Under the pieces are notes generated by a model. That model was not told where the DNA came from. It was given only the letters and a program-made list of their open reading frames with translations, and did not search any database. Made by a program: the position numbers and the translations under genes. 52,437 bases of DNA from Roseivirga sp. (GTDB taxonomy: Bacteria; Bacteroidota; Bacteroidia; Cytophagales; Cyclobacteriaceae): contig JAJCYM010000088.1 in the NCBI GenBank assembly GCA_029262895.1, positions 1 to 52,437 of the forward strand. The letters run 5' to 3'. The first letter of the stretch is position 1; each line of letters begins with the position of its first letter. Shown in pieces: positions 9,201 to 16,780 of the stretch.

Positions 9201-9424
9201 GTCCTTTCCGTATCTGAAATAGTAGCCTTGGAAAGCTTGGCGGCCTTAAGTACATCCTTGAGCACGCCTAAAGAGTAATCGGTAACGGCATTTTGATTCA
9301 CGCCATCCTTGAAGCTGATAACAACTTCGTTCTTTGAAAACATATAAGGAGTTTGATTGCTGCCTTTGTTTGAAGGGGCAGTTCTGGTCATTTCCTTCTG
9401 AAGTGCGGTCAGTCTATTCTTCAT
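6206..9424 (-). CDS. Multidomain protein: M15-like domain plus two caspase-like (DUF4347-like) modules
   Basis: A 1072-residue protein without signal peptide, starting with the shared leader MKNRLTALQKEMT. Residues ~30-195 resemble a D-Ala-D-Ala peptidase (M15) fold: ERTPAEQAAIMYRN, then SSHMKDFSEVNVIDIAPSS and SYHVEIPQ. These give candidate zinc ligands His142, Asp153 and His188. Residues ~210-480 are acidic and disordered. Two related ~300-residue modules follow. Each has GELRASS, a His motif (TISGHGAKG, His526; TIVGHGNKG, His830), a Cys motif (FLRGCHVGAG, Cys575; FLRGCNTGAG, Cys879) and APTG.VY. The His-Cys spacing is 49 in both, like DUF4347 / clan CD cysteine peptidases. Each module ends in a similar Q-VF-F...DWS.YSI segment. 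Peptidase activity is inferred, not shown. Confidence 0.8.
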   Translation of the reverse strand: MKNRLTALQKEMTRTAPSNKGSNQTPYMFSKNEVVISFKDGVNQNAVTDYSLGVLKDVLKAAKLSKATISDTERTPAEQAAIMYRNLENKGAEHQLKLYGPTGDSVINVYSKLKAEEKTRAQIIAAMEKTIIEKGKSKVSSHMKDFSEVNVIDIAPSSITDHDAFGKALKAETRISKFHLYPADTSYHVEIPQNPVVAQSIRELSDRLNGSGFYDDLSVIDLSYDSESFEADQGNEMATDALSELSEFLSMDDREQSEEMGSFVLKNNEYVYDDGDKPSLRSSRSSGPKDYIDTGRGGSGKEQFAKLKDDADLASDRVDRVLEREETADNGNKAVLAQEALDFDSLEDESTAPVSAQSKDEDDFAKDLQAILSGEKVYDAESKDMVERQPEQVTLDGEDKAPAAAPAPAKDKEETNEDPHSVFDQISDNRAQQASAFKTGTEEEYINFELLDGEPPLTESLSKTQVVNIEVLEKPVFDSDDNGFIPQRASHVSGELRASSVSEMLQKVLGHLKPGQKIGTLTISGHGAKGDISIGAGTSSQPGLIINGNRRLWKPHLEKLKPKFSSHGELFLRGCHVGAGTAGSHKLKEVADVVGVKVKAPTGYVYSNREEQGSVHQVAMPGQPAPVPIKTPTEIMAEKKRSMAKAAGDSLFSHLESVHFYTGDYVGNDINPDQATVTKSDPFWLNLFQTDLSVESADIVKGLSGKVNGVLFLKTSTAVDQYKVFADFNFLVSSDWSTVYSIGYGLRDALIPVFNPDLALNSSDEIVEDLGTKTEIDITVIDHNNDGYLGGTALFTLGELRASSIKDMVDKILAKLGTGQKIRKLTIVGHGNKGIIVMGSAKKLKSKQYINSNEAEWKPELSRLKGKFSANGEVFLRGCNTGAGAKGSAKLKKIADIIGVKVSAPTGKVYPLSEESGSKHQVAHPGKPAPTPIATPSEVKKSKLSKAKALSPMNVDSIKKISIHPSGVDEMPGDSNQFLLQEEDASFIKSFVEGIEFGQKEDASKLASIIDAEVHLQSAQGVKVYQVFNNFDLIAVGDDWSNAYSISHDLKSMLMEALGLEDDGINQSPANS

Positions 9425-9426
9425 GG

Positions 9427-10143
9427 CTAATTCTTTAAGTTCATTGTATAAATTGCATAGGGATCGAAGGCGATCATAACTTCGTTGGAGGAGGACAGTT
9501 CGTGTCCACCCACATCTATCGAAACATGTCGCTCTGAAGCTTCAATAACCTTTACATTGTTATTGTTAATTTTTGCCACAGGCTTGAATTCCTGGTTTAA
9601 CACCAGATGTTCACCAGTGAGATTGAGTATTGTTTGATCTCCGGATTTGGAGAGAGATACATTCCGTATAAGAGGCGAGTTTTTACCTCTGCGCGACTTA
9701 TTGATGATATTGGCCAGCTTTTGATAATTAACATTCTTGACACGGTTTCTTACCACCGGCTCGGTTTTTTTAAAGTCGTTAATGCTTGTAACTCCGATTT
9801 TGCGCAGTTCCTTTTTGGTCTGATCATCGATGTCTTCGACCGATTCGATAGAAACGTCTTCGGAATTGTGTGTTTTGGAGGTTTCCCTTACCTGCCGGTC
9901 CGTGATTGAGCCCAATTGCAGGGAAACTTTGGATGCGCCTTCCTGACCAGGCTTGGCGGTGAGAAAGGTGACGTCATCTCCATCAAACTCGGGAAAAATT
10001 TGTAGGTCCAGTGAAACATCTTTCACCGAATAGGTGAGGGGTTTGTTAATGGCCTTTACCGCCAACGTTTCTCTGACCTTGTCCAACTCTATGGTCAAGG
10101 AATCTATAAAGGTTTCCAGCTTCCAGGATTTATTATTTCTCAT
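9427..10143 (-). CDS. Trypco2-like domain protein with HhH-like and IPT/TIG-like parts
   Basis: A 238-residue protein with three visible parts. Residues ~5-90 (LETFIDSLTIELDKVRETLA, then strands ending in KVSLQLG) resemble the trypsin-co-occurring domain 2, a small alpha-plus-beta domain found beside peptidases in bacterial conflict systems. Residues ~100-155 (DDQTKKELRKIGVTSINDFKK, given here only as a helix-turn pattern ending in NDFKK) look like a helix-hairpin-helix unit. Residues ~160-236 resemble an IPT/TIG Ig-like domain ending in FDPYAIYTMN. The N-terminus MRNNKSWKLE weakly resembles the shared leader. Its start overlaps the previous gene by 11 bp and its stop is 2 bp before the next start, so it is firmly inside the operon. 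The trypco2 match is by eye only. Confidence 0.65.
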   Translation of the reverse strand: MRNNKSWKLETFIDSLTIELDKVRETLAVKAINKPLTYSVKDVSLDLQIFPEFDGDDVTFLTAKPGQEGASKVSLQLGSITDRQVRETSKTHNSEDVSIESVEDIDDQTKKELRKIGVTSINDFKKTEPVVRNRVKNVNYQKLANIINKSRRGKNSPLIRNVSLSKSGDQTILNLTGEHLVLNQEFKPVAKINNNNVKVIEASERHVSIDVGGHELSSSNEVMIAFDPYAIYTMNLKN

Positions 10144-10426
10144 CTTCTTCTATGCTAATGTTAAGCGTGATGTGGTGAAATACCGGCATAAATGAAGTTT
10201 CCACGGTCTGCGTTGGAGGGGCGCTGCCAAGTACTGCGTCTCCTCTATCGTCTATATTCACGTCCATTTCTATCGGGGTAGTGACTTTCATAGACTCCAC
10301 AAACATGCGCTGACCGGTTTCCTGGTCAATCATTTCACCAGTGATGTTCACGATGTCACGAACAAAACCAGAGACTGGAGCCAGGGCTTCATCAATCAGG
10401 TCATATTTTGGATCTTCATTATACAT
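10133..10426 (-). CDS. Small operon protein, unknown (possible second trypco-like fold)
   Basis: A 97-residue acidic protein, no signal peptide or membrane segment. An N-terminal helix (DLIDEALAPVSGFVRDIVNI) is followed by alternating strands ending in PVFHHITLNISIEEDE. This helix-then-strands order resembles the neighbouring trypco2-like domain, but similarity is too weak to name the family. It overlaps the downstream gene by 11 bp and starts one base after the stop of the 48-codon gene, so it is translationally coupled on both sides. The stop falls inside the start region of the next gene, a typical operon arrangement. Confidence 0.65.
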   Translation of the reverse strand: MYNEDPKYDLIDEALAPVSGFVRDIVNITGEMIDQETGQRMFVESMKVTTPIEMDVNIDDRGDAVLGSAPPTQTVETSFMPVFHHITLNISIEEDEK

Positions 10427-10427
10427 G

Positions 10428-10574
10428 TCACTTCTTCCTAATCGAGGCAGTCTTGACCGGCATTAGTGTGACCTTTTCGTCAAAGAGCACCTTCATTCCG
10501 TTAATTTTGATGTCGGACTTGGCCATTCCTGAAGAAAGCTGCTGTCCTGTTGGGAATATGCTTTGCGTTTTCAT
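10428..10574 (-). CDS. Very small operon protein (48 aa), unknown
   Basis: A short gene filling the only sizeable gap in this part of the operon. It reads MKTQSIFPTGQQLSSGMA, then a strand-rich basic end (KINGMKVLFDEKVTLMPVKT, then ASIRKK), with a TGA one base before the next ATG and a start 10 bp after the previous stop. The tight spacing, the ATG start and the neighbours' coupling support a real gene. No membrane segment or known motif is seen. A small structural or adaptor peptide is possible. Confidence 0.55.
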   Translation of the reverse strand: MKTQSIFPTGQQLSSGMAKSDIKINGMKVLFDEKVTLMPVKTASIRKK

Positions 10575-10584
10575 AGTTGTTGAT

Positions 10585-12654
10585 TTAACTGTCTGTGCGA
10601 ACTCCTACAAAATGAATGTCGGACGGTAACGGGAAATGGACTATTTCTTCCTCGAAGCCTTCGGGTTGCCCGTTTTGATCTACGCTCACTGTTTTGTTCA
10701 GACTGATTTGATGAATTTTCACTTCGGGAAACACCCATAGTGCAATGGCGTCACCTGCTCTTCCTCTGAATCTAAGCTGAGTGCGAGCCGTGAAGGCCTT
10801 GCCAGCCATAAAATGATCATCGCTAAGTGCCATGAGCTGCTGAGGGGTCAGGCTTTGGTGGCTGCTTACTTGCGGCATGAGGGTATTCAGCCCTTGCAGA
10901 CTAACCTCGAAACCACTTCTCATTTTACCAACCACCTCACGTTCCTTTCCGAAATCTTCGGGCTTGTCAAACTTCAACCTTGTCTTATTTTGACCATTAT
11001 TCTGTTTGTTGGCCACCAACTGGTACAGATACATGGTATTTAATTTGACTGTGGAGGTTTCCCCTTCAAGGTCATCCTGCCATAGCTTATGCCAGAATGC
11101 ACGGTGTACATTCACATCGTTCAAAGGGATCGCCTCGCCAATGCTTTGCTTCAAATGATTAAACATATAAGCCTCGGTTAGGGTAAAGAGGTCAGTTTTG
11201 TAAGCTCCCAATTTTTGGCCTTTGCTGTTCTTGAAAATGACAGAGGTGCAAATCAGCAGGTCTTTGTTGGCAGGGACGTCTTTGAGTTCATCTGCCAGGA
11301 AGGTTAACTCAGTGAGTTGCTGACCGGGCTGTATATTCTCAAATTGAAATTTCTTTTCAGCGAAGACTGTTAGCTTTTCCGCATCTTTTATGAACATCTG
11401 AACCAGCGTTCTAGGGAGAGGCTTAGGCGTCTGTATGGTAATCGGGAAGGTGATGTCTCTTCCATATATATAAGTGCTAACCTCCTTATCTCCATTTGGT
11501 GAAGTTTTGAGATTATAATCAATACCAACAGAATCAACCCTTTTGAACTTCATGGCTTTTTCGTTGCTGATGAGAGAGAGGCTCATAGAGGCGAGTATTC
11601 TTTCTACAGATGGGTCGTCAACTCCGGGATTGATTGTTTCGAGATGTTTTAATTCCCTATCGGTTAACTTAAATGCACCGTCAACTACAGTGGATAATAG
11701 TTTCTCCGGGCTTTGGATAACGGCTTTCATGACATCAGGCGACAGCACATTCTTTAACATGGGAAGCAAGGCCACTAATGCCGGGGCAATTTTTGCCTCC
11801 GAATAGCCATTGTTTCCGTGGGTCCCCATGCTCTGCGCCTTTGTCTTGACCTGGCCATTGGGTTTTTGGATAAGTTGCTGCCTTAATTTTGCCAGAAATT
11901 CAGGGCTGGTGATTTTAGCAGCGATTTGATCAGAAACTCCTTTTTGAGAAGTGTTGGGAGGGGAAGCCACTATGGCCGCGGGTGGCGTTGCGGTCACCGT
12001 GATTCCGTTGCTCCCCCCAATAACAGCTTTCAGAGAATCTCCGGCTGTTTTTCCAATCACATCACTCACAATTCCTGAGACAGCCCCTGAACTACCAATA
12101 TTGCTGATCACTTTGCTTCCAACCTTAGTCACAATAGATTTTAATAAGGGTGCGGCTGCTTTGATAACACTTGGTATTGCTGATAAAATAAATTGCCAGA
12201 ACATGGCATCGCTATAATTCTGCTCGCGTTTGCTGAGCTCTGTATATTCAATTTTTGGTGTTTCCATTGTTTGCTGATTTGAAAATCCTAGTTCAGGCAT
12301 AAAGGCATCGTCTCGATCTGAATTGAGTTCAAAAGCCTTTCTTACCTTGACTACATCTGAGAAAGTTGGCCCGTTCTTCTGGCGATCAGCGTAGCTGATC
12401 AACTGAAAATAGGCTGCCGCGTCCTTAAGTCGTTCATTGGGTATTTGAAGTCTACCCCTGCCTAAATGCACTTTGAGCACACCTTGAATGGGCGTTTTGT
12501 AATACACCTTATCAATAAAGGCCATTCGCGCTTTGCGTGATTTACGCGTTTCACCACCTATCCCAAGGATATAGTATTGGTTTTGACCAACGTCAAAGGT
12601 GAACTGGTGCTTTCCACCAAAACTGCCTTCATATTTGAGATAGGCTAAGGCCAT
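10585..12654 (-). CDS. Large operon protein with amphipathic/hydrophobic middle segments, unknown
   Basis: A 689-residue protein without signal peptide. I do not recognise it. Residues ~1-110 are beta-rich (MALAYLKYEGSFGGKHQFTF) and include a basic patch (ETRKSRKARMAF). Residues ~150-215 hold long Ala/Ile/Val-rich helices (FWQFILSAIPSVIKAAAPLL, then KSIVTKVGSKVIS), and a second such stretch lies at ~290-325 (APALVALLPMLKNVLSPDVM). Such helices could insert into membranes or pack as a coiled core. The C-terminal ~300 residues are beta-rich, ending in IALWVFPEVKIHQISLNKTV. It follows the 348-residue protein by 3 bp. The role, for example as a structural shell or membrane-active component, is inference. 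Confidence 0.7.
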   Translation of the reverse strand: MALAYLKYEGSFGGKHQFTFDVGQNQYYILGIGGETRKSRKARMAFIDKVYYKTPIQGVLKVHLGRGRLQIPNERLKDAAAYFQLISYADRQKNGPTFSDVVKVRKAFELNSDRDDAFMPELGFSNQQTMETPKIEYTELSKREQNYSDAMFWQFILSAIPSVIKAAAPLLKSIVTKVGSKVISNIGSSGAVSGIVSDVIGKTAGDSLKAVIGGSNGITVTATPPAAIVASPPNTSQKGVSDQIAAKITSPEFLAKLRQQLIQKPNGQVKTKAQSMGTHGNNGYSEAKIAPALVALLPMLKNVLSPDVMKAVIQSPEKLLSTVVDGAFKLTDRELKHLETINPGVDDPSVERILASMSLSLISNEKAMKFKRVDSVGIDYNLKTSPNGDKEVSTYIYGRDITFPITIQTPKPLPRTLVQMFIKDAEKLTVFAEKKFQFENIQPGQQLTELTFLADELKDVPANKDLLICTSVIFKNSKGQKLGAYKTDLFTLTEAYMFNHLKQSIGEAIPLNDVNVHRAFWHKLWQDDLEGETSTVKLNTMYLYQLVANKQNNGQNKTRLKFDKPEDFGKEREVVGKMRSGFEVSLQGLNTLMPQVSSHQSLTPQQLMALSDDHFMAGKAFTARTQLRFRGRAGDAIALWVFPEVKIHQISLNKTVSVDQNGQPEGFEEEIVHFPLPSDIHFVGVRTDS

Positions 12655-12657
12655 GAT

Positions 12658-13704
12658 TTACTTCTTTGGAGGTGCCGCTGGTGCGTTTGCATTATCCACT
12701 GGGCCGTACATTTGCGCGAAATTGTTCAGTTCGAAGTAATCCGTTTTGAAAACGATCTCTACTTCTCCTGAAAGTTTTGCCTTTAACTCATCGTTGGCTA
12801 CGCTCTTTGCAGAGGAGACGCTCATGTTTGTATTCCGAGTGCTGGATGTGGATCCGTACTTAGGGCCGCCAAAAATGGAGCCTATGAGTCCGCCACCAAA
12901 TCCTCCTGAGCTTCCGCTTGACGAAGAGTTCTTATTGAGCGCTTTGTCCTGTTTCTTGACACTTCTGTCGGCCTTAAAATCGAAGAGCACACCGGCTTTG
13001 ACTTTACCTTTTTCTACTACGAGCCTGGTTACACCCATAAGGACCATTTCTCGTAAGGCAGTACGATGTTCCTTTGCCATGGCAATTTTTGCTTCCATGA
13101 TCTTGGCCTTCACTTCATTGTCTCCTAAATCGACTTTTTCACCCGATTTATTGGTCAATACAGGTGTTTGACTGCCACCGCTTTTCTTGCCATCACCGCT
13201 GTCATCATCGTCAATATCTCCGAACGACAGACCAAATTCATCACTGTTGTTCTCAGCCAGGTAGCCGAAAGCAGCTGTGTTGTCAATTTTGTTAATGAAA
13301 GAGGAGACATCTGTGGTAGCCGCCTTCATGAGCTTGATGTACTCATCGGTCTGGGCCTTCATTACATCAATGTTTGCATCAAAGACCGACTTGAGCAAAT
13401 CTTTTACAAAGCCAGCAAAATCTACTGAATGGACTAGATCATCAAAGGCATCAACACCATCGTCAAAGTCCTTTTCATGTCTTTGGTCGTCAATGTTGTC
13501 ACTTGCTTTGGGCGTTTTGTTCTTTCGTTTCAAAGCAGTAGCCAGGCCGCTCTGTTCGGCCATGTTGTCGAACTCTGATTCAACCGTCTCCTTGTATATC
13601 GCCTTTTGATCCTTCATCGGCATGGAACGGAATGAAGGCGACATGGCTAGCACATTCCTTGCCTTGGATCTTGCGATTTCTTTTAATTGTTCTTCTTGCG
13701 TCAT
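12658..13704 (-). CDS. Operon protein with helical N-terminus and Gly/Ser-rich linker, unknown
   Basis: A 348-residue cytoplasmic-type protein. It has a helical N-terminal part with charged segments, an Asp-rich stretch (SFGDIDDDDSGDGKK), a helix ending in REMVLMGVTRLVVEKGKVKA, a flexible Ser/Gly linker (SSSSGSSGGFGGGLIGSIFG) and a final strand region (GEVEIVFKTDYFELNNFAQM). A Pro/Ala tail (APAAPPKK) closes it. No family recognised. The Gly-rich linker between a helical body and a short C-terminal beta segment is reminiscent of assembly proteins, but this is only an impression. It lies 50 bp after the 554-residue gene and 3 bp before the 689-residue gene. Confidence 0.7.
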   Translation of the reverse strand: MTQEEQLKEIARSKARNVLAMSPSFRSMPMKDQKAIYKETVESEFDNMAEQSGLATALKRKNKTPKASDNIDDQRHEKDFDDGVDAFDDLVHSVDFAGFVKDLLKSVFDANIDVMKAQTDEYIKLMKAATTDVSSFINKIDNTAAFGYLAENNSDEFGLSFGDIDDDDSGDGKKSGGSQTPVLTNKSGEKVDLGDNEVKAKIMEAKIAMAKEHRTALREMVLMGVTRLVVEKGKVKAGVLFDFKADRSVKKQDKALNKNSSSSGSSGGFGGGLIGSIFGGPKYGSTSSTRNTNMSVSSAKSVANDELKAKLSGEVEIVFKTDYFELNNFAQMYGPVDNANAPAAPPKK

Positions 13705-13754
13705 GATTTCTTATTTAATGGATTAAAAATTTGAGGATAATCGATGACAGAGAC

Positions 13755-15419
13755 TTAGAAGTCCCATTCGTCATTATCCTCGTCCACTAAAGCATCATCG
13801 ATGTCGCTTTCCTCCATATCATCTTCCATATCGCCAAGCTGACTTTGAGAAATAATGAAATTTTGTGCGGAGTAGATGAAATTTGTGAAGTCCTCGTCAC
13901 GCACAGCACCTTCGTCAAACTCGGCAATCCAGCGTAGTAGTTTGTTACCTTCAATCGAGGCTCTTCTCAAAGCAGATACTTTAGGAATATTATCAAACTC
14001 TGATTGGCTCACTCGTTCGATTACTTTCCACATGCTTTTTCTATGACCATAGCCCAATTGGTCTACCACAGTCTCTTCGCGCAATATTTCGATGGCGCTT
14101 TGTAAATGCGCATACATTTCGCGTGTCATGGCCTTCACCATTCCTGAAGTACGGGTGGTAAGGTTGTACTGGATGTCTTTGATTGCCTGGAAGATCGGAG
14201 TCTTTGAAACATTGTCAGGACTGTCAGCCGACTCGTATTTATCTATAAACCTGACTACCTCTTCCATGAGCACTTCCCATAGCGAACTGAACTCCTCGTT
14301 GGTTACCATGTTATCAAGCATTTCGGCTTCACCCATGTTGAGTACCTGCTTGTAGAACATGCCTCTTTCCTCCATGGTGGTGCGTTCTTCACGCAACTTG
14401 TAGTATCTGTAGAGTTTGGATGAGGCTTCTCCCTGAGGGATATCCAGTCGGCCTTGAGTCCAGGCTAAAATGATTGCGTCTGCAATCTTAAAAATACCCA
14501 TTTGATCCCCCAGCATGTTGATATAGAAGAGGGCAGCCGCAGCGTAAATATTTTCTTTATCAACACCTTGTTCCTCAATCGAGTCGAAAGTATCAACTGA
14601 GTAATCCCATTCGCTGTCGTAATTGTTGGCGTAAAGATTACTGATTGGGTCCTCACCTTTATTGGCAAGCCTTACTGCTTGGGCATAGGCATAGAAAAGG
14701 GCCTCATCCAGCTTTTGGGGTCTGTTTTTTAGCGTGTCTTCAGTAACAATTAAGCCAACACTTTTTAGATAGTTGGCCATAGATCGCTTGACCTGATCTG
14801 TCGCCATATTAGGATCCACTTCGGGATTGGGCCTATTGAAAAAGGCATCAATGAGCTCCGGTATTCTTCCTAAATCATCCAATTCATGGACAAGGTTAAG
14901 AATGGGTTTAGAGGTGAACTTAATCGATGGGTTTTTTCTGACTGCTTCAATAAGCAACTGTTTCAAAGAAATTGAGTCGCGGTCAATGTTGTTTTCTACC
15001 AAAACATCATTGATAAGGTATTTGAAGAACTCTACTCTTAATTCGGTGGTTTTGGCAACCACCCTGGAATAGATGCCTTGTTTGTCAGTGATTCCTTCTT
15101 TGAATATTACTTCGCTTAAAATGCTGACAAAAGTGGCTTCATCTGAAAGCAAATAGCGCAAAGTAGCATTGATGCCACTTTGGTTTAGTTTTTTACTAAC
15201 CTCTGCAATAATGGCTGAATGCCCTGCTTTCACCAATTCCTGACGGATTTGAATGTATTCCTTTGAGCGCTTTTTTGAGATCAGTTCCAGTGCTTTCCTG
15301 CTGTGCTCGTCAGGGCTGATTCGGGGGGCATTGACCTTGAATTCATTGGCCACCAAATCCAGCACCATTAGGTCCATGTCGTTGGCATAAGTGCCGTTGT
15401 TGTCTGGTTTAGTTTTCAT
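13755..15419 (-). CDS. Large helical operon protein with acidic tail, unknown
   Basis: A 554-residue, almost entirely alpha-helical protein with no signal peptide, ending in a very acidic tail (residues ~530-554, for example DMEDDMEESDIDDALVDED). I recognise no family. Its ATG overlaps the stop of the subtilase gene by four bases (ATGA), so the two are translated together and probably act together. It could be a scaffold, substrate or inhibitor of the protease (inference). The region around residues 285-345 (AAALFYINMLGDQMGIFKIA) is the most conserved-looking helical core. The next gene follows after 50 bp, the longest gap in the early part of the operon. Confidence 0.7.
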   Translation of the reverse strand: MKTKPDNNGTYANDMDLMVLDLVANEFKVNAPRISPDEHSRKALELISKKRSKEYIQIRQELVKAGHSAIIAEVSKKLNQSGINATLRYLLSDEATFVSILSEVIFKEGITDKQGIYSRVVAKTTELRVEFFKYLINDVLVENNIDRDSISLKQLLIEAVRKNPSIKFTSKPILNLVHELDDLGRIPELIDAFFNRPNPEVDPNMATDQVKRSMANYLKSVGLIVTEDTLKNRPQKLDEALFYAYAQAVRLANKGEDPISNLYANNYDSEWDYSVDTFDSIEEQGVDKENIYAAAALFYINMLGDQMGIFKIADAIILAWTQGRLDIPQGEASSKLYRYYKLREERTTMEERGMFYKQVLNMGEAEMLDNMVTNEEFSSLWEVLMEEVVRFIDKYESADSPDNVSKTPIFQAIKDIQYNLTTRTSGMVKAMTREMYAHLQSAIEILREETVVDQLGYGHRKSMWKVIERVSQSEFDNIPKVSALRRASIEGNKLLRWIAEFDEGAVRDEDFTNFIYSAQNFIISQSQLGDMEDDMEESDIDDALVDEDNDEWDF

Positions 15420-16735
15420 AATTTAAATCGATTTAGTTTATAATCTAGAAGCTTGAGTGCGTCCAGGACATTCACTGCACCATAGCCGCTTTTAATGTTT
15501 TTTAATCTCCTGTCTTGTCTGTCTGCAGTAAGCATGAGCAGTTTTTTGATGCCTGCATCCGATATGTTTTTTCCACGTTTCTTTGAATAGGATTTCAGTA
15601 GTGCAATAAGTCCGGTCACATAGGGTGCTGCTTGCGATGTGCCGCTGGAATAAGCGTAGCGGTCCTTGAGGAAGGTGCTGTAAACGTTGGTTCCCGGAGC
15701 TACAAAAGAAATATGAGCCCCATATGTTGAGAAGGGTGCAATCTGTCCTTCGGTATCCACAGCGCCAACTGCGATTACATAGGGATTGGCACCTGGGTAG
15801 TACATCTCCTGTCGGCCATCATTACCAGCTGCTGCAACTATCGTTACGCCTTCATCATGCGCGTAGTCCACTACCTCTTTATGAGGGAGTCCCCCGGATT
15901 GATTTTTAATGCCCAGACTCATGTTGATGATATCAACCTTTTGATCCACAGCATACTTCAAGCCAGCGTTAATGTTTTCGACAATGCCAGCGCCCACAAC
16001 GGAATCGCCTCTTTTCAGTGCTCCCAGGACTCGTACAGGAACGATCTGGCATTTTGGTGCCAGACCAATCGACATATTCTTACCTCGTGCCGATATAATT
16101 CCTGTAACATGGGTTCCATGACCGACCTCGTCCTCAGGAGTCGTGTCGAAACCCAAGTAGTCTCCTACAAATTGGCTTTGTCCGTCTATGATGTTTACAA
16201 AGTCCTGCCCCTCAATTAAAGCATGCTGAAGTTCAGGATGGGTTAAGGAAATTCCCGTGTCTAAAACAGCAATCTTGATTGATGAATCACCTTGACTGAA
16301 GCGATGCGCATCTCTCAGGGTTAGTTCGTTTCGTTTTCTGTTGGTGCTTATTGAGCTGAGGGATTTGGCCTCATAATTTGGAAGTTCTGTGGTGGTGACT
16401 TCCATCTTTTTAACATAATCCACTTGCGGCAATAATGATATCTGATCCACAAGGTTCTGCGGAACACCCTTCTTCTCTTTGAGAATGAGGCGGTATATGC
16501 GATTCAGGCCATGTTTGACCTCATTGGCTGACCAATTGTTTTTTGAGGCCTTTTCGTATTCGTGGGTAACCCAGACGGGGATTTCGTTTTTACTAAGGAT
16601 AGAGTCTACATCCTGATCGAGGGAAAATTTTTCAGAGGACTTATCATTTATGAAATGCTGCCAAGAGTAGAAGTCCTCTTGGGCAGGTTGTTTCATTTTT
16701 ATAATGATATGTTCTCTCATAAATGGTTGGGGCAT
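15416..16735 (-). CDS. Signal-less subtilisin-like (S8) serine protease, first gene of the operon
   Basis: A 439-residue subtilase. The catalytic triad is complete: Asp159 (IAVLDTGISLTHPEL), His206 (GHGTHVTGI) and Ser367 (SSGTSQAAPYVTG, with Gln where most have Met). The oxyanion Asn305 lies in AAAGNDG. Residues 1-140 form an extension before the catalytic domain, beginning MPQPFMREHIIIKM; this may be a prodomain-like region, but there is no Sec signal or membrane anchor. So the protease probably acts inside the cell, or leaves by another route, unlike most subtilases. Met6 (16720) is an alternative start. It opens the minus-strand operon, overlapping the 554-residue gene by 4 bp, and faces the ECF sigma gene across a 235-bp control region. 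Confidence 0.88.
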   Translation of the reverse strand: MPQPFMREHIIIKMKQPAQEDFYSWQHFINDKSSEKFSLDQDVDSILSKNEIPVWVTHEYEKASKNNWSANEVKHGLNRIYRLILKEKKGVPQNLVDQISLLPQVDYVKKMEVTTTELPNYEAKSLSSISTNRKRNELTLRDAHRFSQGDSSIKIAVLDTGISLTHPELQHALIEGQDFVNIIDGQSQFVGDYLGFDTTPEDEVGHGTHVTGIISARGKNMSIGLAPKCQIVPVRVLGALKRGDSVVGAGIVENINAGLKYAVDQKVDIINMSLGIKNQSGGLPHKEVVDYAHDEGVTIVAAAGNDGRQEMYYPGANPYVIAVGAVDTEGQIAPFSTYGAHISFVAPGTNVYSTFLKDRYAYSSGTSQAAPYVTGLIALLKSYSKKRGKNISDAGIKKLLMLTADRQDRRLKNIKSGYGAVNVLDALKLLDYKLNRFKL

Positions 16736-16780
16736 GGGCCTTACAAGGCCAAATGCACCCTTTATGGGAGATTCATGAAA

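Noticed and set aside
12746-13171. Long plus-strand frames opposite the operon, such as this 141-codon one
   Set aside because: They mirror the codons of the well-supported minus-strand genes, lack domains and start signals, and break operon spacing.
16562-16572. GGTAACCCA inside the subtilase gene as a third copy of the control motif
   Set aside because: It lies in coding sequence (Trp-Val-Thr codons) with no promoter context; likely chance.
4309-16735. Operon as an extracellular contractile injection system or prophage tail
   Set aside because: No sheath, tube, baseplate, AAA ATPase or spike-like gene is seen; the M15-like domain alone is not enough.
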